Source: Paraflavitalea soli
GTDB lineage: Bacteria > Bacteroidota > Bacteroidia > Chitinophagales > Chitinophagaceae
Length of the DNA stretch: 64,000 nucleotides
Reading direction: 5' to 3'
NCBI RefSeq assembly: GCF_003555545.1
Contig: NZ_CP032157.1
Span: forward strand, 500,546 to 564,545
Shown: one piece after another, positions 41,393 to 51,011 of the stretch
How the letters are laid out: each line of letters starts with the position of its first letter
Numbering within the stretch: the stretch's first letter is position 1
Translations under genes and position numbers: made by a program
The notes under the pieces: generated by a model
What the model was told of the DNA's origin: nothing
Databases searched by the model: none
The model's input: the letters and a program-made list of their open reading frames with translations, nothing else

Positions 41393-44300
41393 TTAAAAAA
41401 TGGCGCGTAAGCCGAAACTGAAAACGAGAGAACGGGGATAAGCGGTGTAATCCAATCCACCGGACAATGCGGTGTAACTGCTGCTCGGCTGAATGAAAGT
41501 ATAACCCGTACCGCCTGAAACAGTGCTGCCGCCAGACAGAAAAGGTGCGTTGGAGGCATTTTGTACGCGGAAGGTGGATACTTCCGGATCGATGCCGGAG
41601 TATTTCGTCCAGGTATAGAGGTTTTGTGCAGATACATTGAGCTGCAGGCCGCTGAGGCCTGCTTTTTTTACCATTTTGGACGGCATATTATAAGTGAGGG
41701 CTACTGTTTTCAAGCGCAGAAAAGAAGCGTCTTCAACCAACCGGGAAGACACCCGCGGTAAGCCCTGACCGGGGTCGCCACGCAAATTGTAATAAGCCCT
41801 TGCATAATCGTTGGTAGGATTGTCGGGTGTCCAACGATTGGCGTATTCGGCAAATTGATTGCCATTGGTGAAATAGCCGCCGGTGCTGGCAAATACCATG
41901 CGATTGGCATTGAGGACATCATTGCCATAGCTCCACTGGAAAAAAATATTCAGGGAGAAATTCTTGTAATCAAAGTTGTTGGAGAAACCGCCGGTGTGGA
42001 TCGGTAAAGGGCTTCCGAGTATGGTCTGGTCGCCACTATTACCAACCGTATTGCTGTTGCCGGATATAATGCCATCTCCATTCAGGTCTTTGTATTTAGG
42101 ATCGCCGGGTTGAGCGCTCACTGTACCTGCATAATTGGGTATGCCGGGTTTCAACACGTATTTTCCATTGGCCTGCCGGTCGAAATCTGAATATTGGTAC
42201 ACGCCATCCCATATAAAACCATAGAACCTCGATATGGGTCCTCCCTTCTCTGCGATCCAGGCGGTGGCTTGATTACCACCCGGCAGGTTCAGCAGTGTTT
42301 CCATTACATCATAGCCGCTGTAAAAATCAACGATCTTGCCCCTGTTGAAGCTGATATTGAAGCTGCTTCTCCAGGCAAAGGTCTTTGTTTTGAAATTCGT
42401 TGAATTGATGGTAAGCTCAAAGCCTTTATTGCTCACTACGCCGGTGTTCTGGTATTGCAGGTTGAAAGAAGTGCCGCTATAGCCGGCAAGGTAAGGCAGG
42501 TTGATCTGCAACAGGAAGTCTTTGGTGCGTTTGCTGTAATAATCCGCCTCAATGGTAATGCGGTCGTCCAGGAAGCCGAGGTTCAATCCTACATCCAGTT
42601 GTGTAGAGGTTTCCCAACGCAGGTTGGCATTGCCATTGAAGAAAGGTACTACACCACGGATGTACTGGTTGTTGAACGGATAGCCAAACTGAGTGCCGCC
42701 TGCAATATTGGCCATATAGCTGAAGTCGCCCACGCGGTTGTTGCCCACATTTCCATAGCTGACACGCAATTTCCCATCAGATAGTATCTTGCTGAAGCCA
42801 CTCATAAAGCTTTCTTCCGAGAAGCGCCAGGCCACGGCGCCGGAAGGGAAATACCCCCACTGTTTGCCGGGAGCAAATTTGGAAGACCCATCTGCCCTTG
42901 CCGTCGCAGTAAGCAAATAGCGGTCTTTGTAGATATAGTTTAACCTTGTCAGGAAAGAATACAATTGCCACCGGGTACCACCGCTATAAGGATTGGAAGC
43001 AGTGCCTCCGCCAATGCTTTTGATGCCCAGGTATTCTGTTGATTGAGGAATGTTGTTGGTGCGGAATCCTGTACCGGTGTTCTCTGCATATTGATAGGTG
43101 AAGCCTGCCAGTGCATTGATCCTGTGGTGGTCGCCTATTTTACCGCGGTAGGATAAAATGTTTTCACTTAAATAATTGCTGTTGAGCTGTGAGTTGATAC
43201 TGCCATTGATCCCGTTGGGATTGGCCACGGCACCATTCAGGTTCTTGAAGGTATTCCCCTGCTGTGTCCTGGAGTTGTAGAAACTTTCCGACAATACGGT
43301 GGTGGTATTGTATCCCCCTGATATTTTCAGGGTGAAGTTCTTCAGGAAAGTATATTCCAGCGAAGCATTCAGGGTGCCGGTGCCATTGGTGTTTTTCCTG
43401 AATTCGTTCTGTGCCTGCATCAGGGGATTGATCAGGTTGTTGCCGAGGCTGGAAGTGGTTCCCTCGTTGAAATCCTCGAAGGCAAGGCTATCTATCAAAG
43501 AGTTGAGCAGGTCCTGGTTGCCCAATCCGGATACGGGCCGGTACTGCCACATGCCCTGCACCACGCCTCCACTAAAACCTGCGGCAGGAACAGTGCCATA
43601 GGCCACTGTACGGCTATAGCCGGCAGAGAGTGCGAAACGGAGGTTCTTTCTCAGCCGTTGATCGAGGGTGAACTTCCCTTCGTACCGTTTAAGCCCGGTA
43701 TTGATGATCACACCATCCTGGTTGAAGAAAGAACCGCTGAGTGAGTATTTCGTATCTGCATTGCCACCCGTCATATTGATGGAGTGGCTTTGCTGAATAC
43801 CGGTGCGCAGCAACAGATCCTGCCAATCGTAGCCTTGTACGGCTTTATAGTAATCCAGTCCGTAGGGGCGGCCTCCTTTGGAGGAGTCGTAAGCACCGAG
43901 GTAAATATCATGATAGGTATTGACCGGGTTGGCGGGTGTGCTACGGATGCTGTCGAGTTCCAATTGCAGTCTTACGAACTCATAAGGATTCATCATTTTG
44001 ATGGTCTTCACAGGCTGTTGCAGCCCATAGGAAAAATTATAGGTTACCCGGGGGGGACCGCTGGCGCCTCTTTTAGTGGTGATGAGGATGACACCATTGG
44101 CGCCCCTGGCGCCATAGATAGCTATTGAAGAGGCATCTTTCAATACTTCGAAGGATGCGATATCGTTTGGATTAATGGAGTTGATGTCCATGTTCTCAAT
44201 AGGAAAGCCATCTATAACGAAGAGGGGAGAGGCATCCTGGGTAACAGAAGCGCCCCTGATATTGATCTGGGCGGCGGCGCCGGGCTGTCCATCCCTGGGT

Positions 44301-45037
44301 ATAACCGTTACACCGGCAATACGGCCAGCTAATGCCTGGTCGAAAGCAGGTACGGGGGCTTTGGCCATGTCTTCCACATTCGCTTTACCTACAGCGCCTG
44401 TAAGGTCTTTACGGGTGGAAGTCCCATAGCCGATGATCACCACTTCATCAAGGCCGCTGTTCTTACGGACCAGTCGTACGTTGAGTGAAGTGCTACCATT
44501 CACTGTTAGTTCCTGGGTGGCATAGCCTACAAAGCTTACTGTGATCTTTTTGTTGCCGCCTTGCGCAAGCATGCTGAACTTGCCGTCGGGGCCTGTGACC
44601 ACGGCCAGTGAAGTCCCTTTTAATTGCACTGTAGCCCCGGCAATGGCGGCGCCATTTTCATCGGCCACCCTGCCTGTAATGTTTTCAGGGTTTACTGCGG
44701 CCGGTGCGTTGAGGGCGTTTTGCAGACTTTCCTTTTTTTTAAGAATGATAAACTGGTCATTAATGGTCCAGTCGATGTCCTTTCCTTTCAGCAGGGTGGT
44801 CATCACAGCAGGCAGCTCAACGTCATTGAAAGATACGCTGACCTTCTCTTTATCATTGATAAGGCTGTTGTTGTAAAAGACCGTAAAGCCTGTTTGCTGC
44901 TTGATGGACTTGAAAACATCTGCGAGGCTGATATGCTGCTGCACAATGGTCACCTTGCGGGTTTGTGCATGCACAGCAGTGAGGGAGAACAGGACGGCTA
45001 ATAAAGTCAGGCCAATCCATTTTCTGTATGGCATCAT
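41393..45037 (-). CDS. SusC/RagA TonB-dependent receptor with signalling (STN) domain
   Basis: 1214 residues. Signal peptide to about residue 25 (AVHAQ). An STN domain (about 28-105, HISLADVFKSIKQQTGFTVFY) enables transfer of a substrate signal to FecR. The carboxypeptidase-D-like domain follows (ITGRVADENGAAIAGATVQLKGT), then a TonB-box-like stretch, the plug (VIIGYGTSTRKDLTGAV, the SusC signature; FEVLKDASSIAIYGARGANGVILITTK) and a 22-strand barrel ending in aromatic Phe. It imports oligosaccharides with SusD using TonB energy. It is first gene of the locus, with a candidate ECF promoter 30 bases before the ATG. Confidence 0.96.
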   Translation of the reverse strand: MMPYRKWIGLTLLAVLFSLTAVHAQTRKVTIVQQHISLADVFKSIKQQTGFTVFYNNSLINDKEKVSVSFNDVELPAVMTTLLKGKDIDWTINDQFIILKKKESLQNALNAPAAVNPENITGRVADENGAAIAGATVQLKGTSLAVVTGPDGKFSMLAQGGNKKITVSFVGYATQELTVNGSTSLNVRLVRKNSGLDEVVIIGYGTSTRKDLTGAVGKANVEDMAKAPVPAFDQALAGRIAGVTVIPRDGQPGAAAQINIRGASVTQDASPLFVIDGFPIENMDINSINPNDIASFEVLKDASSIAIYGARGANGVILITTKRGASGPPRVTYNFSYGLQQPVKTIKMMNPYEFVRLQLELDSIRSTPANPVNTYHDIYLGAYDSSKGGRPYGLDYYKAVQGYDWQDLLLRTGIQQSHSINMTGGNADTKYSLSGSFFNQDGVIINTGLKRYEGKFTLDQRLRKNLRFALSAGYSRTVAYGTVPAAGFSGGVVQGMWQYRPVSGLGNQDLLNSLIDSLAFEDFNEGTTSSLGNNLINPLMQAQNEFRKNTNGTGTLNASLEYTFLKNFTLKISGGYNTTTVLSESFYNSRTQQGNTFKNLNGAVANPNGINGSINSQLNSNYLSENILSYRGKIGDHHRINALAGFTYQYAENTGTGFRTNNIPQSTEYLGIKSIGGGTASNPYSGGTRWQLYSFLTRLNYIYKDRYLLTATARADGSSKFAPGKQWGYFPSGAVAWRFSEESFMSGFSKILSDGKLRVSYGNVGNNRVGDFSYMANIAGGTQFGYPFNNQYIRGVVPFFNGNANLRWETSTQLDVGLNLGFLDDRITIEADYYSKRTKDFLLQINLPYLAGYSGTSFNLQYQNTGVVSNKGFELTINSTNFKTKTFAWRSSFNISFNRGKIVDFYSGYDVMETLLNLPGGNQATAWIAEKGGPISRFYGFIWDGVYQYSDFDRQANGKYVLKPGIPNYAGTVSAQPGDPKYKDLNGDGIISGNSNTVGNSGDQTILGSPLPIHTGGFSNNFDYKNFSLNIFFQWSYGNDVLNANRMVFASTGGYFTNGNQFAEYANRWTPDNPTNDYARAYYNLRGDPGQGLPRVSSRLVEDASFLRLKTVALTYNMPSKMVKKAGLSGLQLNVSAQNLYTWTKYSGIDPEVSTFRVQNASNAPFLSGGSTVSGGTGYTFIQPSSSYTALSGGLDYTAYPRSLVFSFGLRAIF

Positions 45038-45066
45038 GAGCGCTATCGTTTTGGGTCAATAGTTTA

Positions 45067-45093
45067 GACAGGGTTTTCGGGAAAATGGGTGAA
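45067..45093 (-). promoter_or_regulatory. Candidate ECF-sigma promoter before SusC (TTCACCC-N15-CTGTC)
   Basis: Minus strand: TTCACCC (45093-45087), 15-base spacer beginning ATTTTCCC, then CTGTC (45071-45067) followed by TAA. The CTGTC block ends 30 bases before the SusC ATG. No TAnnTTTG housekeeping box is visible in the same place. Confidence 0.62.
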
Positions 45094-45195
45094 GGAACGG
45101 TTTGATCATTATTTTACTTATGGGCCATTCCCCCGGTTTGGGGCTAATCCTGTCTTATAGGTTATCATTATTCCTTCATCTTAAAAACCTTTCCA

Positions 45196-47559
45196 ATGGT
45201 ATTTGAAACAATTAACGCATTGCGGGCTTACAATCCTGCTTCTCTGCCGGTCAACAACGAAGTGATCACAGTACTGAGCTATTATGTGCGCGGTATTGTT
45301 GGCGACAGTGGCGGCGGGGAGTTTTACTGGGACAGTACTTCTACGGACGCGGACGACGGCGGCATGGTGATCAAAATGAACGTAACTGCTCCTGCTGCTG
45401 CCGGCCGGTGGAAGCGGCCAGACAACGTGACCGTGAACGTACGGCAGTTTGGCGCCCGGGGCGATAATACCGGCGATGATGCGTCCTTTATCCAAAAAGC
45501 GATGGATTACGCACGTGTAGAGCGGATCCGGCGCAAGGTATTCTTCCCTAATGGTACCTACCGCACCAGCAAGGTGGATATCACGGGTGTGTGGGCCATC
45601 CAGGGCGAGAGCCCGGTAGTGGTATTGCAGGGATTGCCCAATCAAGATATTTTTTACTGGCAGTTTCCCGGTGAAGCGAATTACAAAGCACCCGAAGACA
45701 TATTTATCTCCGATCTGACATTTTATTTGAATGCGAACAACGATGTTTCGCAAAATTTTATGCGCGTGGGCTTTGAAGGGGAACGGATAGGTAACTGTGC
45801 TGTTGTGATGCCAGGAGATATTGGCCAGACTTTTTCCAATATCACCGTTATTGCCAAGGCAGATGTTAATCATACCGGCATCAACCACCGGCATTGCGCT
45901 TTCTTTTTTGGTGGTCCACCCTATAAACTGACGCTGAGCGGCAAAATAGAGTTCAGGGATATAGATTATGGCCTTGTTGTAGGTGCTACTGACAGAGTTC
46001 CTTTGTTGGAGCCTTGCAAGGTAACTGCGACCAACGGCGCTACCGGCACTTTTACGTGCACGCTTATCGATCCGCCGCCTGTAGACAGCAATGGAGATGG
46101 CATACCGGATAACCTGGTGAAAGAAGTAGCGATCCTATGGGATATCAATGAAACCAATATTCCTGAGCTCAGAAGAAGGAGAAGGTACTACCTGGTAAAC
46201 CGTACGGCTACCACTTTCCAATTGAGTGCTACCTCTGGCGGTGCGCCCATTCTGTTTACTGATCCAGGTGACCTGGCTACTATGTATACCGTGCCCGCGG
46301 GCGCTTCCACCATCACATTTGCCTGTGATGAATGGAGCAGTGAGCACCTGGTGATCCGCAGTCACCGCGTTGCTTTTTCAGTGCCCAATATCACCCAATC
46401 CATCTTTGGTACTTTTGGTTGCCAAAGCACGCGCGTATCCGTACGGTCATTGGTATTTGCTTCGAACAACGGTGCTTTTCAGCCACATACTTTCACGTTT
46501 AGCGAATTGTATACGGAAGGGCCCTTCGATACTGCCTACATGAACAACAAGGAATACGCCTTGCTGGAAGGAGAATACATCAACGTGGGATCGGGCCCAC
46601 GCTGCCGTGGTGCTTTTGGCGCTTATATTACCATTGGCACCAATCACTCTAAGTATGGCATCACGGCTATCGATGACCAGAACAAAGTGGTGATCACCGG
46701 GGATAATAATTATGTGCAGGTGGATTCGCAGAATAAAGACACGTATATCGTAGACCAGGGTGTGGGCAATGTAGTACAATATGCCCGCTATGATGCGGGC
46801 GGTGATACCACACGCTTTCTTTCTTACCTCAACCGTAAAAGCCTTAACCAGCAACCGGGTGGCGCCTGGCCGGATTACCTGTTGCGCGGCAGTGCTGACG
46901 CACCTTATCAGAACGATGCTACATTATTCTTTTACGGGCAGGCGCAAATGTTGTTCAATGCCGCCAATATCGCTTATGAATACCGGTATGATGATGCCAC
47001 ACTGGACATGGCGGGCTACCTGCGCTGGCCGGTTTTCCCCACGGCGCTGGCCATCCGGAAAGGATTGGGCAGTAACAGCGAAAACCTTGCTATCAATCGT
47101 TTCTTTCCCAAATCAAGATGGGTATTGTATGCAAAAGTGCGGAGCCGGGTTGCTTCGGGCACAGATAATATGACCATTGGAGTGAACAAAGTGTCAGGCA
47201 CTTCCGGTGCTAATTTTTCCAGGGTCACGGCGGTAGGAACAGCCTGGCAGGTGATCAATGTAGAAGTGGATCATCGAGCCACGTCTGATGATTTTATGGC
47301 CGAGTTCTACGTGAAGGGAGCGACAGCGGGCCTGGACTTTGCCTATTTCATGGTGGTGCCCTTTGCCGGTGATACCTTTACTATCCGCACGAATTTCGGC
47401 GGTAATGTACTGGACATGACGGGAAGCGGCGAGCCGGAGGGGGTTGTTACTGCTGCACCGGGATCTACCTATCGAAGAACGGATGACGTGGCCGTAGTAC
47501 ACCCGAGGTTTTTTATAAAATCTTCCGGTACCGGCAATACCGGCTGGTTAGCCTTGTAG
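45196..47559 (+). CDS. Beta-helix (pectate-lyase superfamily/GH28-related) protein without signal peptide
   Basis: 787 residues beginning MVFETINALRAYNPASL. No signal peptide or lipobox is present. The N-terminal ~80 residues (GDSGGGEFYWDSTSTDADD, AAGRWKRPDN) resemble the short head segments seen before viral-type tailspike helices. A Pectate_lyase_3 start follows (NVRQFGARGDNTGDDASFIQKAM, VFFPNGTYRTSKVD), with right-handed beta-helix coils to about residue 540. The end (about 550-787) is a beta-sandwich (WVLYAKVRSRVASG; VINVEVDHRATSDDF). It is transcribed away from SusC, sharing the 158-base divergent region. It may be a glycan depolymerase, but no catalytic residues could be assigned with confidence. 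Confidence 0.7.
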   Translation: MVFETINALRAYNPASLPVNNEVITVLSYYVRGIVGDSGGGEFYWDSTSTDADDGGMVIKMNVTAPAAAGRWKRPDNVTVNVRQFGARGDNTGDDASFIQKAMDYARVERIRRKVFFPNGTYRTSKVDITGVWAIQGESPVVVLQGLPNQDIFYWQFPGEANYKAPEDIFISDLTFYLNANNDVSQNFMRVGFEGERIGNCAVVMPGDIGQTFSNITVIAKADVNHTGINHRHCAFFFGGPPYKLTLSGKIEFRDIDYGLVVGATDRVPLLEPCKVTATNGATGTFTCTLIDPPPVDSNGDGIPDNLVKEVAILWDINETNIPELRRRRRYYLVNRTATTFQLSATSGGAPILFTDPGDLATMYTVPAGASTITFACDEWSSEHLVIRSHRVAFSVPNITQSIFGTFGCQSTRVSVRSLVFASNNGAFQPHTFTFSELYTEGPFDTAYMNNKEYALLEGEYINVGSGPRCRGAFGAYITIGTNHSKYGITAIDDQNKVVITGDNNYVQVDSQNKDTYIVDQGVGNVVQYARYDAGGDTTRFLSYLNRKSLNQQPGGAWPDYLLRGSADAPYQNDATLFFYGQAQMLFNAANIAYEYRYDDATLDMAGYLRWPVFPTALAIRKGLGSNSENLAINRFFPKSRWVLYAKVRSRVASGTDNMTIGVNKVSGTSGANFSRVTAVGTAWQVINVEVDHRATSDDFMAEFYVKGATAGLDFAYFMVVPFAGDTFTIRTNFGGNVLDMTGSGEPEGVVTAAPGSTYRRTDDVAVVHPRFFIKSSGTGNTGWLAL

Positions 47560-47638
47560 TGTAGTTCACTTGCAGATTGGCCGGATTGCCGGTACGTTGC
47601 TGCTGGAGCAAGGTGGGCAGTGTTGCAGAACAAAGGGA

Positions 47639-48388
47639 TCAGAACTTGATCTGTAGCTTCAAAGAAATAAGTTTATTGTCTTTATAATACTCGAACAGCC
47701 ATTCTCCGTCTTTCTTGAAAACTACACCGTTGGATGCGCCACCTTCTGCTATAAAATAATCCTGTAGGGAAGTCTTAAGCAGGGTCATTACTTTTTTGGG
47801 AGAGGTATCGATCAACTGATAGCCATTGGGGGTGGCTTGTGCGTATAGCACACCTGTGTTTTCTGTAACAGCAGGTAATACAGGGGGCGGGGCAGGAGCG
47901 GGGGCAGTAGTGGTTGCTGCCGGCACGGAGCTGGTAGCCTGTGACTGGGTAAATGTGGTGCCATCGTATTTATAAGCGAGACTGTTAAATGATGTAAACG
48001 CATCTCTTAAAGCCTCGTCATACGCTGCCTGAAAGTCTTTCTCCCTGCTTTTGCCTTCCTTACTTTTAAAAACGATATTGCCCTGGCAGTCCTTCAGCAG
48101 CAGGGTGATCTTTGTGACGAGCAGCCCGTTTTTCTCCACGGCTTCTGCAGTGAGGGCATTACACTTATTGCCTGCCACTTCCGGCGGCAGTTGCTCATTA
48201 CCCACAAAAGCGGTAAATCCTTTTGCATTCAGCAGGGATTGGGTTAAGGTATTCAATCCATACTGATTATCTGTCTTGGCAAAATTATATTTTGCAGGCA
48301 CCAATACATACTTGTAATTGTTGATGGAGCTCTGCGAAAAAGCAGTGACAGTCAATAGCAGGGCAATAAATAAAGCGGAAGTTTTCAT
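47639..48388 (-). CDS. Exported protein of unknown function
   Basis: 249 residues from ATG 48388 (MKTSALFIALLLTVTAFSQ, clean signal peptide); the frame extends 11 codons upstream without need. The N-terminal domain (about 20-150) begins YKYVLVPAKYNFAKTDNQYGLN and contains ITLLLKDCQGNIVFKSKEGKSREKDF, a pattern I have seen in unnamed Bacteroidota periplasmic proteins. A Pro/Ala/Thr-rich linker (about 155-180) follows. The C-terminal ~65 residues (LYAQATPNGYQLIDTSPK, FKKDGEWLFEYYKDNKLI) look like a small beta-sheet domain. It is a single gene, convergent with the beta-helix gene. No function can be assigned. Confidence 0.65.
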   Translation of the reverse strand: MKTSALFIALLLTVTAFSQSSINNYKYVLVPAKYNFAKTDNQYGLNTLTQSLLNAKGFTAFVGNEQLPPEVAGNKCNALTAEAVEKNGLLVTKITLLLKDCQGNIVFKSKEGKSREKDFQAAYDEALRDAFTSFNSLAYKYDGTTFTQSQATSSVPAATTTAPAPAPPPVLPAVTENTGVLYAQATPNGYQLIDTSPKKVMTLLKTSLQDYFIAEGGASNGVVFKKDGEWLFEYYKDNKLISLKLQIKF

Positions 48389-48495
48389 AATATCATTCTT
48401 CTGGGTTACGAATATATACAAAAAAGTTGCAAGCGCTTAAAATAGCTGCTCTGGGGGTATGGTGGTAAATAGTTAATTTACAGCAAACTTAGTCT

Positions 48496-50163
48496 ATGTC
48501 AACATGGATCGGCTTGCCCGGTAAATTCACATCCCTGATCTTGTTATTGCTGCTGATGTCTGTTGCCCCGGTTTGCGCACAGTTAACCTGGCCCACGGGC
48601 CAGTTGCTTCCTTCTTTTCCCGCAGCTGCTCCCACGCAGGACCTGATCACCCTGCGGGAAACTGCCACAGGGCGAGGGGCGGAAGCCGGGCAAAATGAGA
48701 GCACGGCTGAATTGTACCTGTTTGCATCGCTCAAGGGAATCGTTAATCGCAAGCAACCGCGGATATTCAGTTATGAAGGAGATGCCTTTGCAGAAGGGAA
48801 ATATACCTGGCTTCAATCATTGGGATTGAGCTGGTCTGAGATTGCCGATAAATGGAGTCTTATCACGAAGTACCGTAGTGAGTTATCGGGCCTGATCGTT
48901 TATGATCCTGCACAAATACATACGATCAACCTGGCCACGATGCTGGCGAAGGACAAGAAGGCGCTCATCGTATCGCCGGCATTGGTATCAAAACTCACTT
49001 CGGCTCCTTATAACCTGCCTGTAGTACTTGACCTGCGCGGACAGTATACGAGTAAGTTGCAGGTATACCAGGCGCTCTACGATACCTACTGGCCTACGCT
49101 TGACCATCGTTTATTGATCGGGCTGAACCCTGACGCGCAGAAAGCTGCACTACGTGAATACGCTACGGCATTGGGAGCTGCCGTGGTGTGGCTTGATCCT
49201 GAGGTGCCTGCTGAAAGCAGTTTGCTGAACAGTTTTCTTTCCTCCATGCCAGCGGGTTCCAATTACATGGGCTGGTGGCCGGAAGAGGGTCCTGGTGTGG
49301 AACGGGGATCGAAGTATGGCATCAGCACCATTGCCAGTGACTGGTGCAGTAATTTGACGGTGCACAGCGGAACCGCACGTACGGTGAATATTAAACCCAT
49401 GCCTGCCAAACCCACTTTGCAAAACAAGGTGTATGTTGCCTTTATCTTAAGTGATGGGGATAACCTGCAATATGTAGAGCATCTGATGCGTAAACTCTGG
49501 AACAATCCGGATCGTGGATCAGTACCTATGGGGTGGACGCTTTCACCTGCCATGGTGGATGCGATGCCGGGGGCACTGAATTTCTACTGGAAGACAGCTA
49601 CTGCTAATGATAACCTGATCTCCGGTCCTTCGGGTTATGGGTATGTATATCCCAATAGCTGGCCAAGCCAAAGTTTGTTGGATCAATTTGTATTGAAGAC
49701 GGAAGCTTATAATCGTCGCGCGGGCTTCCGGGTGGTGACGGTCTGGAATACGATTACGGGTGGCATCAACCAAAATGTGGGACAAAGTTTTGCGGCCAAT
49801 GCGCCAACGCTGCTTGGGCTGACGGCACAAAATACGGGTGGGGGACTTACGATCTATAATTCCTCGCTGCCGGGTATGGCGCTCAGCTGTAATTATTGCA
49901 CCAGTGAACAAGCAATGAAGGATCATATTGCCTCTGCTGCAGCAGGATGGAATGGTACTTCACCCCGGTTTGTTATTATCCAGGCGCAGCCGTGGACCAA
50001 TATAACGCCTACCAGCTTTAAAAATGTGGCTGCCTCGCTCAATGGCAATTATGTGGTGGTGCGTCCTGATCACCTGTTTCAGCTACTGCGGGAAGCCAAT
50101 GGGCTTGTTGTAAATCCGGTTAGTTCAGTTTACCCCAATACAGTAAAGTCTCATAATCAATAG
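48496..50163 (+). CDS. GxGYxYP-family secreted protein (putative glycan-active)
   Basis: 555 residues. Signal peptide MSTWIGLPGKFTSLILLLLL...VCAQ. The name-giving motif is present as GYGYVYP near residue 378-384, inside SGPSGYGYVYPNSWPSQ. Conserved neighbours include ARTVNIKPMPAKP, KVYVAFILSDGDNLQYVEH (acidic DGDN near 320), and PRFVIIQAQPWTN near the C-terminus. The N-terminal part (about 60-250) forms the companion N-domain, with ASLKGIVNRKQPRIF. The family recurs near glycan-degradation genes, and the DGDN and GxGYxYP motifs suggest a deacetylase- or hydrolase-like barrel; no activity that I know of is proven. Its 3' end overlaps the convergent methyltransferase gene by 44 bases. Confidence 0.85.
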   Translation: MSTWIGLPGKFTSLILLLLLMSVAPVCAQLTWPTGQLLPSFPAAAPTQDLITLRETATGRGAEAGQNESTAELYLFASLKGIVNRKQPRIFSYEGDAFAEGKYTWLQSLGLSWSEIADKWSLITKYRSELSGLIVYDPAQIHTINLATMLAKDKKALIVSPALVSKLTSAPYNLPVVLDLRGQYTSKLQVYQALYDTYWPTLDHRLLIGLNPDAQKAALREYATALGAAVVWLDPEVPAESSLLNSFLSSMPAGSNYMGWWPEEGPGVERGSKYGISTIASDWCSNLTVHSGTARTVNIKPMPAKPTLQNKVYVAFILSDGDNLQYVEHLMRKLWNNPDRGSVPMGWTLSPAMVDAMPGALNFYWKTATANDNLISGPSGYGYVYPNSWPSQSLLDQFVLKTEAYNRRAGFRVVTVWNTITGGINQNVGQSFAANAPTLLGLTAQNTGGGLTIYNSSLPGMALSCNYCTSEQAMKDHIASAAAGWNGTSPRFVIIQAQPWTNITPTSFKNVAASLNGNYVVVRPDHLFQLLREANGLVVNPVSSVYPNTVKSHNQ

Positions 50164-50890
50164 TCACCAGTCCGCTCTCATTGTAGGCAACAAAGAGTTG
50201 TATCAGTTCGGTGATCATGGGGTCATATGACTCGTGACCAGGGAGTGGGATATAAGATTTTGATAAGAGTTGTCCTTTCAAACCTTCAAAATCGAGCTGC
50301 TGCTTATTGGCGAAAGTTTTCGATGTTGCTTTTTGAGGGGTAAAAAAGTCGTTGATCACCACGGGATCAATTTGAACGGGGCCGGGTTCTCCAATCCGGT
50401 ACTTGTTGCGCAAGTCGGTATACTTTTTACCAAATTCACTTTGGTTTATCTGGCGGTTCCAGGCCAGCAGCACATGGCCATGGGGCTTCAGGATACGGGT
50501 ACACTCCAACCTGGCGGCCACGGGATCGAGCCAATGGAAGGTCTGGGCAATAGTGATCAGGTCTACGCTGTTATCTTCCAGGCCGGTATGTTCTGCTGTG
50601 GATTGAATACTTTTGAAAGAGGGATATTTTTTCAGGCGTTCTTCACCGGCCTTGCGCATGTCTTCATTCGGTTCCAGGCAAACAACGTTGTACCCATGTT
50701 TCAATAAAGGCTCTGCGAACAGGCCTGTACCGGAGCCAATATCCACAATATGGTCTACAGATTGCAGGTCCATTTCCGCTTCAATAAATGTGAACAGTTC
50801 ATCCGGATACCCAGGCCGGAACTTGGCATAGTTTTCTGCACGGTTGGAAAATCTGCTTGTAGAAGAAATGCTCTTTACCGATGAAATCAT
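50120..50890 (-). CDS. Class I SAM-dependent methyltransferase
   Basis: 256 residues from ATG 50890; the longer frame from 50929 starts upstream of the putative minus-7 box at 50919-50926 and is rejected. Motif I is HIVDIGSGTGLFAEPLL (about residues 45-60), the acidic strand-2 end is VVCLEPNEDM, motif post-II is EHTGLEDNSVDLITIAQTFHWLD, and motif IV follows with LKPHGHVLLAWNRQ. The HWLD and NRAENYAKFRPGYP features fit the Methyltransf_11/trans-aconitate-like group acting on small molecules. Substrate is unknown. It is monocistronic, and its C-terminal codons overlap the end of the convergent GxGYxYP gene. Confidence 0.88.
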   Translation of the reverse strand: MISSVKSISSTSRFSNRAENYAKFRPGYPDELFTFIEAEMDLQSVDHIVDIGSGTGLFAEPLLKHGYNVVCLEPNEDMRKAGEERLKKYPSFKSIQSTAEHTGLEDNSVDLITIAQTFHWLDPVAARLECTRILKPHGHVLLAWNRQINQSEFGKKYTDLRNKYRIGEPGPVQIDPVVINDFFTPQKATSKTFANKQQLDFEGLKGQLLSKSYIPLPGHESYDPMITELIQLFVAYNESGLVTIDYETLLYWGKLN

Positions 50891-50918
50891 CCTTATTGCT
50901 GTTTGTAATAAAAGGAGG

Positions 50919-50926
50919 CAAAGGTA
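50919..50926 (-). promoter_or_regulatory. TAnnTTTG minus-7 element of the methyltransferase gene
   Basis: TACCTTTG on the minus strand ends 28 bases before the ATG at 50890. It fits the consensus exactly and decides against the longer reading frame. Confidence 0.55.
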
Positions 50927-50953
50927 CACAGATTTTAACGGATGATCTCTGAT

Positions 50954-50982
50954 AAAAAAAGCCTCCCGTGGAAACGGGAGGC
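50954..50982 (-). terminator. Rho-independent terminator of the GH128 gene
   Basis: A perfect 9-bp stem GCCTCCCGT/ACGGGAGGC (50961-50969 with 50974-50982) with a GGAA loop is followed on the minus strand by seven T. It begins 29 bases past the stop at 51012. Confidence 0.85.
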
Positions 50983-51011
50983 GGTTACTAAAACTGATTG
51001 CTAGACAAAAA

